DNA from: Brenneria goodwinii
GTDB lineage: Bacteria; Pseudomonadota; Gammaproteobacteria; Enterobacterales; Enterobacteriaceae
Length of the DNA: 64,000 nt
Reading direction: 5' to 3'
Assembly: GCF_002291445.1 (NCBI RefSeq)
Contig: NZ_CP014137.1
Location: 620,001-684,000 of the forward strand
Shown here: piece after piece, positions 27,834-36,069 of the stretch
Layout of the letters: each line of letters starts with the position of its first letter
Position numbering within the stretch: position 1 is the stretch's first letter
Notes under the pieces: generated by a model
The model's database searches: none
Told to the model about the DNA's origin: nothing
Seen by the model: the letters and a program-made list of their open reading frames with translations, nothing else
Translations under genes and position numbers: made by a program

Positions 27834-28057
27834 ACGCCATCCCCGGTGATACGCAGAAAGCGACCGTTACCAGCGGTATTCGTATCGGTACGCCGGCTAT
27901 TACCACGCGGGGATTTGGCGAAAAGGAGTCGCGCCTGTTGGCTAATCTGATTGCTGATTCGCTCGATGCTCCGCAGGATGAGGCCGTGCAGGTATGCGTT
28001 CGCGATGCGGCTCTGGCATTGTGCGGTCAATTCCCGGTATATGGCGGCGACAGTTAA
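27833..28057 (+). pseudogene. C-terminal remnant of serine hydroxymethyltransferase
   Basis: In a frame different from the preceding gene the sequence reads NAIPGDTQKATVTSG, then IRIGTPAITTRGFGEKE, and ends CGQFPVYGGDS before TAA at 28055. This matches the last 70 or so residues of GlyA, including the conserved TSGIR-GTPA-TTRG block. The other roughly 345 residues are missing. The remnant begins within a base or two of the end of the second binding-protein gene. It is a broken second glyA copy, and not expected to be expressed as enzyme. Confidence 0.88.
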
Positions 28058-28109
28058 AAAAGCGCGTTGCCTCTTTGCCTTGCATAATGACGACCGGCCC
28101 AACGCAACG

Positions 28110-28127
28110 TTGTCAATGGGTTGACAC
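28110..28127 (+). repeat. 18-bp direct repeat, left copy
   Basis: The sequence ttgtcaatgggttgacac occurs here and again at 28280-28297, bracketing the inverted repeat at 28156-28237. Part of it is itself palindromic (gtcaa...ttgac). It may be a target duplication or a duplicated transcription-stop element. Confidence 0.8.
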
Positions 28128-28155
28128 GAGGTTGATGACAAACCTTCCCAAACCC

Positions 28156-28237
28156 GTCATTCCCGCGTAGGCGGGAATCAGCCAATGGCTGTTTACGGTT
28201 TCAGCAGGAGATTCCCGCCTACTACTGCGGGAATGAC
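28156..28237. repeat. inverted repeat of the 'gtcattcccgc' type
   Basis: Left arm gtcattcccgcgtaggcggg (continuing aatc) and right arm gattcccgcct ... gcgggaatgac are near-perfect complements separated by about 30 bases, with a three-base slip in the right arm. Each arm also contains a small palindrome. Such cattcccgc repeats are scattered in many proteobacterial genomes as short mobile or recombination elements. Confidence 0.8.
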
Positions 28238-28279
28238 AGCGCTGGGGCTGTGAAGGATAGCAGAGATATATTAGGGGCT

Positions 28280-28297
28280 TTGTCAATGGGTTGACAC
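28280..28297 (+). repeat. 18-bp direct repeat, right copy
   Basis: The second copy of ttgtcaatgggttgacac, 170 bases after the first. It runs into the hairpin at 28294-28319. Confidence 0.8.
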
Positions 28298-28319
28298 CCG
28301 CTTAGAGCGGGTGTTTTCA
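28294..28319 (+). terminator. rho-independent terminator
   Basis: The stem acacccgct / agcgggtgt with a short loop is followed by four T residues. It would end transcripts from the binding-protein operon that read through the glyA remnant. The flanks on the minus strand are poor in T. Confidence 0.7.
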
Positions 28320-28394
28320 TGGCATCGGGGGCTAACGGGTTTGCTGTGTCTTCTCGTTTAATGTTTACGGCTTCAGCTTAGGGTCGTTGTTGAT

Positions 28395-28823
28395 TCAAAC
28401 CTGCTTACTTTTAAGTACGCCAGCGGCGGACAAATGATTTTGGGGCGGCGTCGACGATAAAGGCGCGGTTTTTATTTTACGGAGTTTGCGCGGTTTGATC
28501 TCGCGTTCGTTGTACAGTTTTAGCGCAATAACCACCACGGCCAGTAACATGGTAATGCCATTGGCCGTCATTACCGGAATGTCCTGTATATTAAACCCGT
28601 AAGCGGTCCAGCAGGAAACCCCGAAGAACAAGGACGCATACATGCCCAGCGAGATACCGGTGGTATCTTTATTACGAATAATGTGAACCACCTGCAAAAA
28701 GAAAGAACCGGTGGTTACCCATGCCGCCAGTGTTCCCAACGCGATCGGCCAGCGATAAAGAACCCCTATCGACAGTGCCGCGGCGATAAATGTTCCCGAC
28801 ACAATCATCAAATGCTTTTTCAT
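28395..28823 (-). CDS. SemiSWEET-type sugar transporter
   Basis: A 142-residue membrane protein of the MtN3/SemiSWEET family, which forms dimers that carry sugars by facilitated diffusion. The family core is clear in TGSFFLQVVHIIRNKDTTGISLGMYASLFFGVSCWTAYG, given here in two parts around residues 38-76. The usual Pro before Gln of the PQ motif is replaced by Leu. There is an extra N-terminal hydrophobic segment and a basic C-terminal tail of about 35 residues, making it longer than most SemiSWEETs. It begins one base after the polyol dehydrogenase stop, so the two are cotranscribed and the cargo may be a sugar alcohol or its ketose. Confidence 0.88.
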   Translation of the reverse strand: MKKHLMIVSGTFIAAALSIGVLYRWPIALGTLAAWVTTGSFFLQVVHIIRNKDTTGISLGMYASLFFGVSCWTAYGFNIQDIPVMTANGITMLLAVVVIALKLYNEREIKPRKLRKIKTAPLSSTPPQNHLSAAGVLKSKQV

Positions 28824-28824
28824 G

Positions 28825-30231
28825 TTATTCCCCCTTTAAGGCATGGAAGGTGGTTTCAACCTCATCAACAGCCGCGCGCAAATGGTCGGTAAAGTTTTTT
28901 TGACGACGAACCATGCCGAATAATGCGGATTGGTCAGCAAATGCGGCCAGCGGGTCATCCGCGGTGAAAATACTTTCCACATCAATGCTGTCAATCGCGC
29001 GATCTTCGTAACTGAACGGCAACGCGTTATTGTGATACCGCTGCAGAAACAGAAAAAACAGCGCGGGTAAACGCAGCGTTGCCTGCGGCGTGTTCCCCTG
29101 GCGGTAACAATCCTTCAGGGTTGGAACGATAAAACCATGTAACTTGGCGATGCTATCGGATGACACGCGAGCGACGGTATCGCGAACCCAACGATTACCA
29201 AAACGCGCGAGCACGCTGTCGCATTCAGCCGGCAGATCGAGATCGATGCCTCGCTGTTGCAGCGCCGGGCCGACATCTTGCAGGACGTAATCGCGGATCC
29301 AGTCCGTCACGTATTGAGGCAGGCTTTCATCGATATAGCGTTTACCCTGCAATGCTCCGGCCCAGGCGATGCCGCTGTGGCTGGCATTGAGCAGGCGAAT
29401 TTTAGCTTCTTCGACCGGCGTAACGTCGTCAACAAATTCGACGCCAACCTGTTCCAGCGCGGGGCGTTTACCGGCAAAGCGATCTTCAATCACCCAGCGG
29501 GCAAAACTTTCGCAAGACAAGGGCGCGGCATCACCGGTAATGCCTTGCTGCGCTATGCGTTCATAAAGCGAATCGTCAAATTTCGGCGTGATGCGATCGA
29601 CCATGCTGTTTGGCGCGGCCGTTTGCTCCGCCATCCAGTCAATCAGATCCGAACGTTGTTTCGCCGCCAGAAATTCACGCATACCCTGAGAGAAACTGTC
29701 GCCGTTCTGGCTCAGGTTATCGCAGCAGAGCAGGGTGACCGGGCCGCTTTTTTGCCGTTGGCGAGCGGTCAGAATCAGCGTCAGCGCTCCATATAAAGTA
29801 TTTATTTCACCTTCATCGCGAAGGTCGGCCTTTATGGCGGGATGAGATAAATCAAGGTGACCGTCGTCATCCAGGAAGTATCCGCCTTCGGTAACGGTGA
29901 AAGAAATAATTTCAGTGCTTGGGGCTGCCCCTACGGCGACGGTTGAAGCGAGACGGCTATCCCACAGCAGGATCTGATCGACTGCGTCAATGGTTTCATA
30001 GCTGCGCTCTCCTTCAGGAGAGATTGTTTCGAGTGTATAGAGGCCGTTCTGGGATTTGAGCTGTTGCAGTGTTTTTTGAGTGGAGCTATTGCGGATGTTG
30101 GATAACGCCATATGCCAATGGTTGTCACCCTGTCGTCGCAATTGATTGAGATACCAGGCCTGATGCGCCCGGAAAAATGCGCCTGCACCAAGGTGCAGCC
30201 AAGTTGAAGTATTTTTTGTCGGTATAGGCAA
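28825..30231 (-). CDS. dalD: D-arabinitol 4-dehydrogenase-like polyol dehydrogenase
   Basis: A 468-residue member of the mannitol dehydrogenase (long-chain polyol dehydrogenase) family. The N-terminal Rossmann motif reads WLHLGAGAFFRAHQAWYL, and the catalytic region has the Lys and Asn of EEAKIRLLNASHSGIAWAG. Overall it looks like DalD, which oxidises D-arabinitol to D-xylulose with NAD. The start is a TTG at 30231 with aaggat upstream; no other start fits. The usual dalT transporter and dalK kinase are absent, and a SemiSWEET gene follows instead. D-mannitol or other pentitols remain possible substrates. Confidence 0.85.
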   Translation of the reverse strand: MPIPTKNTSTWLHLGAGAFFRAHQAWYLNQLRRQGDNHWHMALSNIRNSSTQKTLQQLKSQNGLYTLETISPEGERSYETIDAVDQILLWDSRLASTVAVGAAPSTEIISFTVTEGGYFLDDDGHLDLSHPAIKADLRDEGEINTLYGALTLILTARQRQKSGPVTLLCCDNLSQNGDSFSQGMREFLAAKQRSDLIDWMAEQTAAPNSMVDRITPKFDDSLYERIAQQGITGDAAPLSCESFARWVIEDRFAGKRPALEQVGVEFVDDVTPVEEAKIRLLNASHSGIAWAGALQGKRYIDESLPQYVTDWIRDYVLQDVGPALQQRGIDLDLPAECDSVLARFGNRWVRDTVARVSSDSIAKLHGFIVPTLKDCYRQGNTPQATLRLPALFFLFLQRYHNNALPFSYEDRAIDSIDVESIFTADDPLAAFADQSALFGMVRRQKNFTDHLRAAVDEVETTFHALKGE

Positions 30232-30627
30232 ACTTTATCCTTACTCCATTGGAGATTATTTATCCACTGTTAAGGTTAACATTTTTTTTGTGATAATAAA
30301 AATATAATGATTATTAATAAGTTAGTAATCTAACAGTCGGTTTTTAAACATGTTTTGAAGAATAAATGACCTATACTTCCACAAAGAGTGCGTTTTTTAG
30401 CCGGATACACTGCGTTGTCGATTCAATGGCATAGGCGTTTAGATAACAAATTGATTTTAAACATATAGTTTTGTTTTTCTATGCGCTGAGCGCGATTTCG
30501 CCCGCCACGGACATGGCGCCGGGAGACAATGGGTAACGGTGAGGGTAAATGGGAATATTTAGCGATTCCAGCTATGATGGTTTTCTGGAACGCAGGCTTG
30601 TCCTTGCCGCTAACATAATATGGATCA
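30232..30627. other. AT-rich intergenic region between dalD and yedI
   Basis: About 400 bases carrying the divergent promoters. The stretch 30260-30370 is very AT-rich. No regulator gene and no clear operator was recognised, so control of the polyol pair must come from elsewhere. Confidence 0.35.
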
Positions 30628-31551
30628 ATGGGGAACAACACTTTGGCTGGAGCAAGTTTATTGACGCTTCTGGATGATATCGCCACGCTGCTGGATGATA
30701 TTTCCGTCATGGGGAAAATGGCCGTTAAGAAGACAGCCGGTGTCTTGGGGGATGACTTATCACTGAACGCCCAACAGGTAAGCGGCGTTAAAGCAAACCG
30801 CGAATTACCCGTTGTTTGGCGTGTTGCAAAAGGTTCCTTGCTCAATAAGGTGTTTCTGGTGCCGGTAGCACTGCTTATCAGCGCATTTATTCCTTGGGCG
30901 ATTACGCCTTTACTGATGGTTGGCGGCGCCTACCTGTGTTACGAAGGCGTGGAGAAAGTGATGCATACGCTGCGTCACGGTAAGGAGGAGAAAACGCCGG
31001 AGGCCCGACAACAGCGATTGCTGGCGGCGGCTCAGGCTGACGCATCCTCTTATGAGAACGATAAAGTAAAAGGCGCGATTCGTACTGACTTCATTCTCTC
31101 CGCGGAGATTGTCGCCATTACGCTGGGTATTGTGTCCAATGCGCCGCTGCTTAATCAGGTTGTGGTGTTGGCTGGCGTTGCGCTTCTGGTCACCGTTGGC
31201 GTGTACGGTATTGTGGCCGGCATTGTTAAGCTCGACGATGTGGGCATGTGGCTGGAACAGCAGGCTTCTGCTATTGCCAAAAAGATAGGGGCCGGGCTGC
31301 TGGTGCTGGCGCCTTTACTGATGAAATTTCTCTCCGTTGTCGGTACGTTGGCGATGTTTTTAGTGGGTGGCGGTATCGTGGTGCACGGCGTGCCGCTGCT
31401 ACATCATACGGTTAGCGATTTCGATGCGCGATTCGGCGGCTTTACCGCCGTGCTGATCGCCAATCTGGCAAATCTGGTGATTGGCTTTATCGTCGGCGCT
31501 ATCGTGTTGTTGGTGGTGAGTTTGATTTCCCGTTTACGGAGCAAGAAATAA
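30628..31551 (+). CDS. yedI: DUF808 inner membrane protein YedI
   Basis: A 307-residue inner-membrane protein. LAGASLLTLLDDIATLLDD and VKKTAGVLGDDLSLNAQQV at the N-terminus match E. coli YedI, and about six hydrophobic segments follow (for example FLVPVALLISAFIPWAI and ITLGIVSNAPLLNQVVVLAG). Its function is unknown. The ATG at 30628 is used here, although a TTG at 30643 preceded by gggga would give the same N-terminus as E. coli (M/L-AGxSLL). The gene appears monocistronic or joined with the small gene 73 bases downstream. Confidence 0.93.
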   Translation: MGNNTLAGASLLTLLDDIATLLDDISVMGKMAVKKTAGVLGDDLSLNAQQVSGVKANRELPVVWRVAKGSLLNKVFLVPVALLISAFIPWAITPLLMVGGAYLCYEGVEKVMHTLRHGKEEKTPEARQQRLLAAAQADASSYENDKVKGAIRTDFILSAEIVAITLGIVSNAPLLNQVVVLAGVALLVTVGVYGIVAGIVKLDDVGMWLEQQASAIAKKIGAGLLVLAPLLMKFLSVVGTLAMFLVGGGIVVHGVPLLHHTVSDFDARFGGFTAVLIANLANLVIGFIVGAIVLLVVSLISRLRSKK

Positions 31552-31624
31552 AAACGCTTTCTGACCTGACTTCCTACGGAATTTGGCGATTCTGATGAGC
31601 GTAGTTAACTAAAAGGGGGATAGA

Positions 31625-31810
31625 ATGAGGCCGGATATTACCAAAGAAGAAATCTCACAGCTCAATGATGATGTTAATCTGCTGAAACAGAACGGTTTTC
31701 TTGATGACGAAGTCTATGACGCTTTACGCATACTTGAGTTGAGGCGCCAGACGGGAAAGATGGAGTTTATCAAGCGGGCGTTGTTTGAGAAAAAAACGGA
31801 TAAAGCGTGA
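31625..31810 (+). CDS. small cytoplasmic protein of unknown function
   Basis: A 61-residue charged helical protein (starts MRPDITKEEISQLNDD, contains FLDDEVYDALRILELRRQ). A strong site (aaggggga) sits seven bases before the ATG, supporting real translation. No family is recognised. It lies 73 bp downstream of yedI on the same strand and may be in the same transcript. It could be a small regulatory or adaptor protein, but nothing in the sequence shows this. Confidence 0.6.
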   Translation: MRPDITKEEISQLNDDVNLLKQNGFLDDEVYDALRILELRRQTGKMEFIKRALFEKKTDKA

Positions 31811-31913
31811 TACCGTCGGATACGTCCGAGTGAGTAGTAACGCCTGTACGATGTGCTTTGTGGGCACCATTTCTTCTTATACAGCGAAGGAAATGCCCAC
31901 AATGCCGCTTTTG

Positions 31914-32003
31914 TCACCATGGAAGCGGCGCGGTATCTCTCATGTACATAAACACACCGGTCAATAGGGCGACAATGGCAATAAATATAACCGTAAGCCT
32001 CAA
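31914..32003 (-). CDS. candidate small membrane peptide
   Basis: A 29-residue frame beginning with TTG (MRLTVIFIAIVALLTG when read from the start) with one hydrophobic helix and a short basic/Pro-rich tail (MYMRDTAPLPW). A good ribosome-binding site (aggaagagga, about 32010-32020) sits at the right distance. Small hydrophobic peptides of this kind include stress proteins and type I toxins. No antisense RNA was identified, so it is only a candidate. Confidence 0.4.
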   Translation of the reverse strand: MRLTVIFIAIVALLTGVFMYMRDTAPLPW

Positions 32004-32635
32004 AGCGCTTCCTCTTCCTTAAATCATGTTTGGCTAATCAGCCAGAATGGCTGCCTAAACCCTCTTACGGCGACAATGATAAAAGCGATCGCCGGTTTAC
32101 TCATCGTTGTTACGTTAGGGCCGGCATCGAACTCAACCAATGTTAACGGCGGGTGATCAATGAGCCCTGCATTGAATAACAATGCAGGGCATGAGGATAA
32201 AATAAAGATCGCAAATGGTCTACCGGCATCTATCGCAACGGGTTATTGATATGGAATAAACAACAGAGTTTAACGTTTGCGTGTTTAGGCGAGGGGAGTT
32301 AAGAACCTATAATCAACGTGTTTATTGCCGATTGTTTTTTTCACGGTATACGGGGTTGCGAATGGACGATGAAACACTGGGTGGCTAATGCAAGATGAAA
32401 ATGAGACTTGAAGTAATTAACGCCGAATCGTCTCTCAATGTTTCTGACTGTTGGGGCGCCGCTGGCTTTATTCGTCACCTGGTTTGGGGAAAATTACATC
32501 ACGCTGGTGGAATAAACCGCCATGTAATTATTCTTAATTTTCAGTCAAACGGACCAAGAGATCTGGTTGCGATTGACGCTATATACTACGCTGTATTTCC
32601 CCTGTATGTCAGATTAAATAGAGAGTAAGAGTGTT
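32004..32635. other. intergenic region with a perfect hairpin
   Basis: About 630 bases. It holds an 11-bp perfect inverted repeat gccctgcattg / caatgcagggc (32164-32190) with no T tract on either strand. A 77-codon frame (32395-32628) precedes yjjA but has a poor start and no family. A second short minus-strand frame at about 32055-32135 (starts MSKPAIAFIIVAV) resembles the peptide at 31914 in its hydrophobic core, which is only suggestive. Confidence 0.35.
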
Positions 32636-33118
32636 ATGAAATCAATCAGAGGCGTAGTGAATATCATTGGTTTGGCAACCCTTATGATGACAGGCTACGT
32701 TCAGGCTGCAAGTTTACAGGACTCGCTTTCCAGTGCTATCGGTCAATTGGGGCAGAATAATTCTTCGTCTGGAAGTCTGAGTGGGTTAACGGGTTTGCTC
32801 AATGGCGGCAATGAAACGCTGAGCGCTGGCAACATGAATAACGCGGCAGGGATCCTGCAATATTGTGTGCAACAAAAATTGGTTTCGACAACCAGTACGG
32901 AAAACGTTAAAAACCAATTGTTGGATAAGCTGGGTCTGACTTCTCAGCAGGAGCAACAACAACAGACCGATTATACTCAAGGGTTGGCCGGCCTGCTGAA
33001 TACCAGCGACGGCAAACAGTTGAATCTGAATAGTATCGGGAATACGCCGTTGGCTGAAAAAGTTAAAACTAAAGCCTGTGATCTGGTATTAAAACAGGGT
33101 GTGAATTTTATTTCCTGA
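32636..33118 (+). CDS. yjjA: DUF2501 periplasmic protein YjjA
   Basis: A 160-residue exported protein. A signal peptide (about 1-24, ending GYVQAAS) is followed by a Ser/Gly/Asn-rich segment and the conserved DUF2501 part (NMNNAAGILQYCVQQKLVS, then KTKACDLVLKQGVNFIS at the end). Two Cys residues may form a disulfide. It matches E. coli YjjA, whose role is unclear. The ATG has a moderate site (gagagtaagag) upstream, and a terminator follows directly. Confidence 0.9.
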   Translation: MKSIRGVVNIIGLATLMMTGYVQAASLQDSLSSAIGQLGQNNSSSGSLSGLTGLLNGGNETLSAGNMNNAAGILQYCVQQKLVSTTSTENVKNQLLDKLGLTSQQEQQQQTDYTQGLAGLLNTSDGKQLNLNSIGNTPLAEKVKTKACDLVLKQGVNFIS

Positions 33119-33139
33119 TCATTTTCCTCTTTAAGGTTT

Positions 33140-33167
33140 AAGGGCCAATTGATTGGCCCTTCTGCTT
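33140..33167 (+). terminator. terminator after yjjA
   Basis: The stem aagggccaa / ttggccctt with a four-base loop is followed by a T-rich tail. It lies between yjjA and the convergent hns-type gene. Confidence 0.85.
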
Positions 33168-33196
33168 TTATATCCGCTGGTTCTATCGCGTAAGAA

Positions 33197-33595
33197 TCAG
33201 ATCTCAAACTCTTCCAGCGTCTTGCCGCTTTCAAGCGCGGCCGTAATGGCTTTTGGCGTACGGCCTTGACCCGTCCAGGTTTTTTCATCGCCATTCTCAT
33301 CAATATATTTGTATTTGGCGGGACGAGGCGCACGTTTCGCTTTATTTGCTTTAGGTTTTATACCGTCTAATAGTTCAGCCGGATCGATACCATCTTCCAG
33401 TAGCTTGGCGCGTAAGGCTTCGATTTTTGCCTGACGTTCAGCCTGCTCTTGTTGGATCTTGGATTCTTCTTCACGGCGATCTTCAACAATAGCGGTAAGT
33501 TTTTCCAGTATTTCTTCCAGGGTTTCCAAAGAGATCTCGCGGGCCTGGGCTCGTAATATACGAATATTGTTTAGTACTTTGAAGGCTTCAGTCAT
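33197..33595 (-). CDS. H-NS family nucleoid protein, StpA-like paralogue
   Basis: A 132-residue H-NS family protein that binds and silences AT-rich DNA. The N-terminal oligomerisation part reads VLNNIRILRAQAREISLETL, and the C-terminal DNA-binding motif WTGQGRTPKAI is complete. The central part (ERQAKIEALRAKLLEDGIDP) and the end (ESGKTLEEFEI) are closer to StpA than to H-NS. The ATG at 33595 with AGGA upstream is chosen over an earlier in-frame start. Two copies of attttatgataa lie upstream. It may silence the AT-rich accessory regions in this window. Confidence 0.93.
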   Translation of the reverse strand: MTEAFKVLNNIRILRAQAREISLETLEEILEKLTAIVEDRREEESKIQQEQAERQAKIEALRAKLLEDGIDPAELLDGIKPKANKAKRAPRPAKYKYIDENGDEKTWTGQGRTPKAITAALESGKTLEEFEI

Positions 33596-33641
33596 TTGTT
33601 TCCATCCTGATGGTTGAAGAGACATAAATAGCATACAAGAT

Positions 33642-33696
33642 ATTTTATGATAAAACGAAGGTGTTATGCCGATATATACATAAAATTTTATGATAA
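33642..33696. promoter_or_regulatory. twin 12-bp direct repeats upstream of the H-NS paralogue
   Basis: The sequence attttatgataa occurs at 33642-33653 and again at 33685-33696 in the promoter region of the H-NS-type gene. AT-rich repeated sites of this kind would suit autoregulation, but no binding protein is shown by the sequence. Confidence 0.35.
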
Positions 33697-34408
33697 CAGA
33701 AATCTGCTCCTTCCCTCTACAGGGTTATACTTTGCACGGGCGTCTTGCCGAGAATGATTTCAGAAAATCCGACGGTGATATGAAGACGCCGGTAAGAGGA
33801 AGCAGCGGGTATAGCCAACGGGGGAAATATATCCTCAGGTGTGCCTGATTGTAAATGTTTATCGGTTGGCGATTTTATCAATCCAAAGCCTTTTTGATGT
33901 CGAATGGTTTTATATTTTACGTGCTGGATTATTTCATTGATTCATTTTTTTAACGTATATTAAATATTTTAAAAATAAATGTCTGATATGTAAAATATAA
34001 CAATCGTTACCTTTACTTCCGTTCTGAGAGTCTCAGTCTATATGCAATTTATCTATAGATAGTTTTTTTTCTCAGTTGCCAATGTTATATCGATATGTTT
34101 TTTTATGACCTCTTTGTTTAATTCTCTGCTGAAAGATTGGACGCGCGCCACCTTGATGGTGATTCCGCCGACATATATCAGTCAGGACGTTGATACTGCC
34201 ACGGATGCCGGGACAGAGATATTTATACCCGTCGTCTTTCAAGTTGCAGGCGCGTTGGCTGTTCTTATTACTCGGCTCATTTCGGAGCCTCTCCCGTAAA
34301 GGGCCAACGTTTGTGTTGCTCAACACGACAACGTTTTGTTCTGCATCTCGAAATCTATTGGGTATATCAGACTAATTCGTACCCAAATTAACGTGATAAA
34401 GGTTAACG
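33697..34408. other. intergenic region left of the UbiD-transporter cluster
   Basis: About 710 bases, very AT-rich at 33880-34080, carrying repeat copy B at 34224-34366. No regulator gene is present for the downstream cluster. It probably marks the left edge of acquired DNA. The ribosome-binding site of the decarboxylase gene (aaaggtt) lies at its right end. Confidence 0.4.
34224..34366. repeat. palindromic mobile repeat, copy B
   Basis: A 143-bp element opening tataccc-gtcgtctttcaagttgcagg and closing tgcatctcgaaatctattgg then gtata. Its ends match copy A (5790-5895) and copy C (43393-43461), while the interior differs. It lies directly upstream of the decarboxylase gene and may carry or disturb its promoter. 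Confidence 0.75.
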
Positions 34409-36007
34409 ATGAAGGATAATGAATCTTTTCGGCAGTTTATCGAACGGCTGAGAAATGAGGATGAACTCATTGATTTCAGGCAGCCGATAGATATTCGCCA
34501 TATTGCGACATTGGTCGATCAGTCCGATAAAGCCATCATGTTTCATGATGTCATCGGCTACGATATCCCTGTTGTCTCCGGTATTATTCGTTCCCAGAAA
34601 CGCGTCATCATGTCGATGGGGTGCAATGCCTATTCGGAGATTGAGGCAAAGCTCAAAAAAGCGATTGATAACCCAATCCCGCCGAAACAGGTAGATACGT
34701 CGCCAATAGAGGAAGTGTTCCTTGAAGGGGACGGTATCGATCTGTATAAACTGCCGATTCCCATGAGTTCGATCTATGACGGCGGCCCGATGATCACTGC
34801 GGGCGTGGTGATTGCCCGCGATCCGGAGTTCGGCCTTAATTCAGGCATTTACCGCTTTATCGTCAAAGAAAAAAATCTTACCGGTATCGATCTCGTTACC
34901 CCAAACAACATGCGGCTTTTCGCACAGCGTGCGTTTGAGGCCGGCAAACCCTGTCCCATTTCCATTTCGATAGGTACGCATCCTTATGAAATTATGGGAT
35001 CGGGTTTTCGTGCGCCGTTAGGCGTCGACGAAATGGCGATTGCGGGCGGGCTGCGCAACGCGCCTGTCGCGCTTGCGCCGGGTCGTTTGATCGATGTTCC
35101 CTGCATCGCGGACGCGGAAATCGTCATTGAAGCGGAAATCCTGCCAACGGGATGGATCTACCCTGAAGGTCGTTTTGGCGAGTTTACCCGGCTGATGGGC
35201 GGCCTTCACTGGAATCCGATCGTGCGGGTAAAAGCGATCCGCAGACGCAAAGACGCCATCTATTATGCGCTGCACATGCCGTGGGAGAATACCTGGCTTG
35301 CCGCGCCTACGCGTTACACCCAAATCCGCCAGGCGCTGAAAACCGCAGGTGTGGCGGTCAAGGATATCAACGTAACGTTAGGCGGGTGCGCATTCTGGCA
35401 CGCCGTTATTTCCATCAGAAAGCAGGCGGGGGAGGGGAAAAACGCCTTACTTGCCGCGCTCTCGGTCATGGATCTTAAACATGTTGTCGTGGTTGATGAT
35501 GATATTGATGTCTTTAATCCGGTGGATGTCGAATGGGCAATCGCCACTCGCGTTCAGGCTGACAAAGATCTTGTCGTCATCAGCGGCGCAAGAGGTAAAC
35601 CGCTTGATCCCAGCCTGCCGGTGATGCCGCCCGGCGTGGTGCCGACGACGGCAAAACTGGGCATCGACGCGACCATTTCCGAGGGGATCCCGAAAGAACG
35701 ATTCGAACGCATCGCTTACGCCTATGCTGATAGCGCGCTGTTACAGGCGTATATCGCAGGAAAAGCGGACGCGAGCGGCGCTACGGCGGACGATACGGAT
35801 ATTGACGCCGTAGCCGATGAGATCATGGCGGTGATTCAAATAGCGCCGCGTTTTTACACCGAAATAGCGGATACCTTCTCGCAATATAATTTCGAAACCA
35901 TTGCTCGCGCGTTGGGCAAATTGCATAGCATGGAACGGCTTTGGCAGGATTCACGCGGGAGGATGTGCGAGCGAGGTTCAAAATTTGCCGTCCAGTTTCC
36001 GCAGTAA
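34409..36007 (+). CDS. UbiD-family prenylated-FMN-dependent decarboxylase
   Basis: A 532-residue (de)carboxylase using prenylated FMN made by UbiX. Family landmarks are LPIPMSSIYDGGPMITAGV, the Arg in NSGIYRFIVKEKN that contacts the cofactor phosphate, and the acid patch IEAEILPTGWIYPEGRFGEF containing the catalytic Glu. It is not ubiquinone UbiD by context: it heads a cluster with an SsuABC/TauABC-type importer. Family members act on aromatic or conjugated acids such as hydroxybenzoates and cinnamates; the substrate here is unknown. No ubiX-type partner gene is nearby, so cofactor must come from the housekeeping UbiX. Confidence 0.92.
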   Translation: MKDNESFRQFIERLRNEDELIDFRQPIDIRHIATLVDQSDKAIMFHDVIGYDIPVVSGIIRSQKRVIMSMGCNAYSEIEAKLKKAIDNPIPPKQVDTSPIEEVFLEGDGIDLYKLPIPMSSIYDGGPMITAGVVIARDPEFGLNSGIYRFIVKEKNLTGIDLVTPNNMRLFAQRAFEAGKPCPISISIGTHPYEIMGSGFRAPLGVDEMAIAGGLRNAPVALAPGRLIDVPCIADAEIVIEAEILPTGWIYPEGRFGEFTRLMGGLHWNPIVRVKAIRRRKDAIYYALHMPWENTWLAAPTRYTQIRQALKTAGVAVKDINVTLGGCAFWHAVISIRKQAGEGKNALLAALSVMDLKHVVVVDDDIDVFNPVDVEWAIATRVQADKDLVVISGARGKPLDPSLPVMPPGVVPTTAKLGIDATISEGIPKERFERIAYAYADSALLQAYIAGKADASGATADDTDIDAVADEIMAVIQIAPRFYTEIADTFSQYNFETIARALGKLHSMERLWQDSRGRMCERGSKFAVQFPQ

Positions 36008-36069
36008 ACACCATCTATTGATCTTTATTGGCCGTCAACATCAGGCTCTTTCACCTTCGGGGAAATATT

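Noticed and set aside
28156..28237. CRISPR array
   Set aside because: The repeats here are a single inverted pair and a single direct pair, with no regular repeat-spacer series and no cas genes.
32395..32628. 77-codon frame ending seven bases before yjjA
   Set aside because: The start has only a weak upstream site, composition is not clearly coding, and no family is recognised; it is more likely leader sequence.
34224..34366. Repeat copy B as an attachment-site duplicate of tRNA-Arg(CCT)
   Set aside because: Its sequence shows no identity to the tRNA 3' end; it belongs to the palindromic repeat family instead.
34409..36007. Ubiquinone-pathway UbiD
   Set aside because: The context with an importer, and a size and motif context unlike housekeeping UbiD loci, make a catabolic or detoxifying family member more likely.
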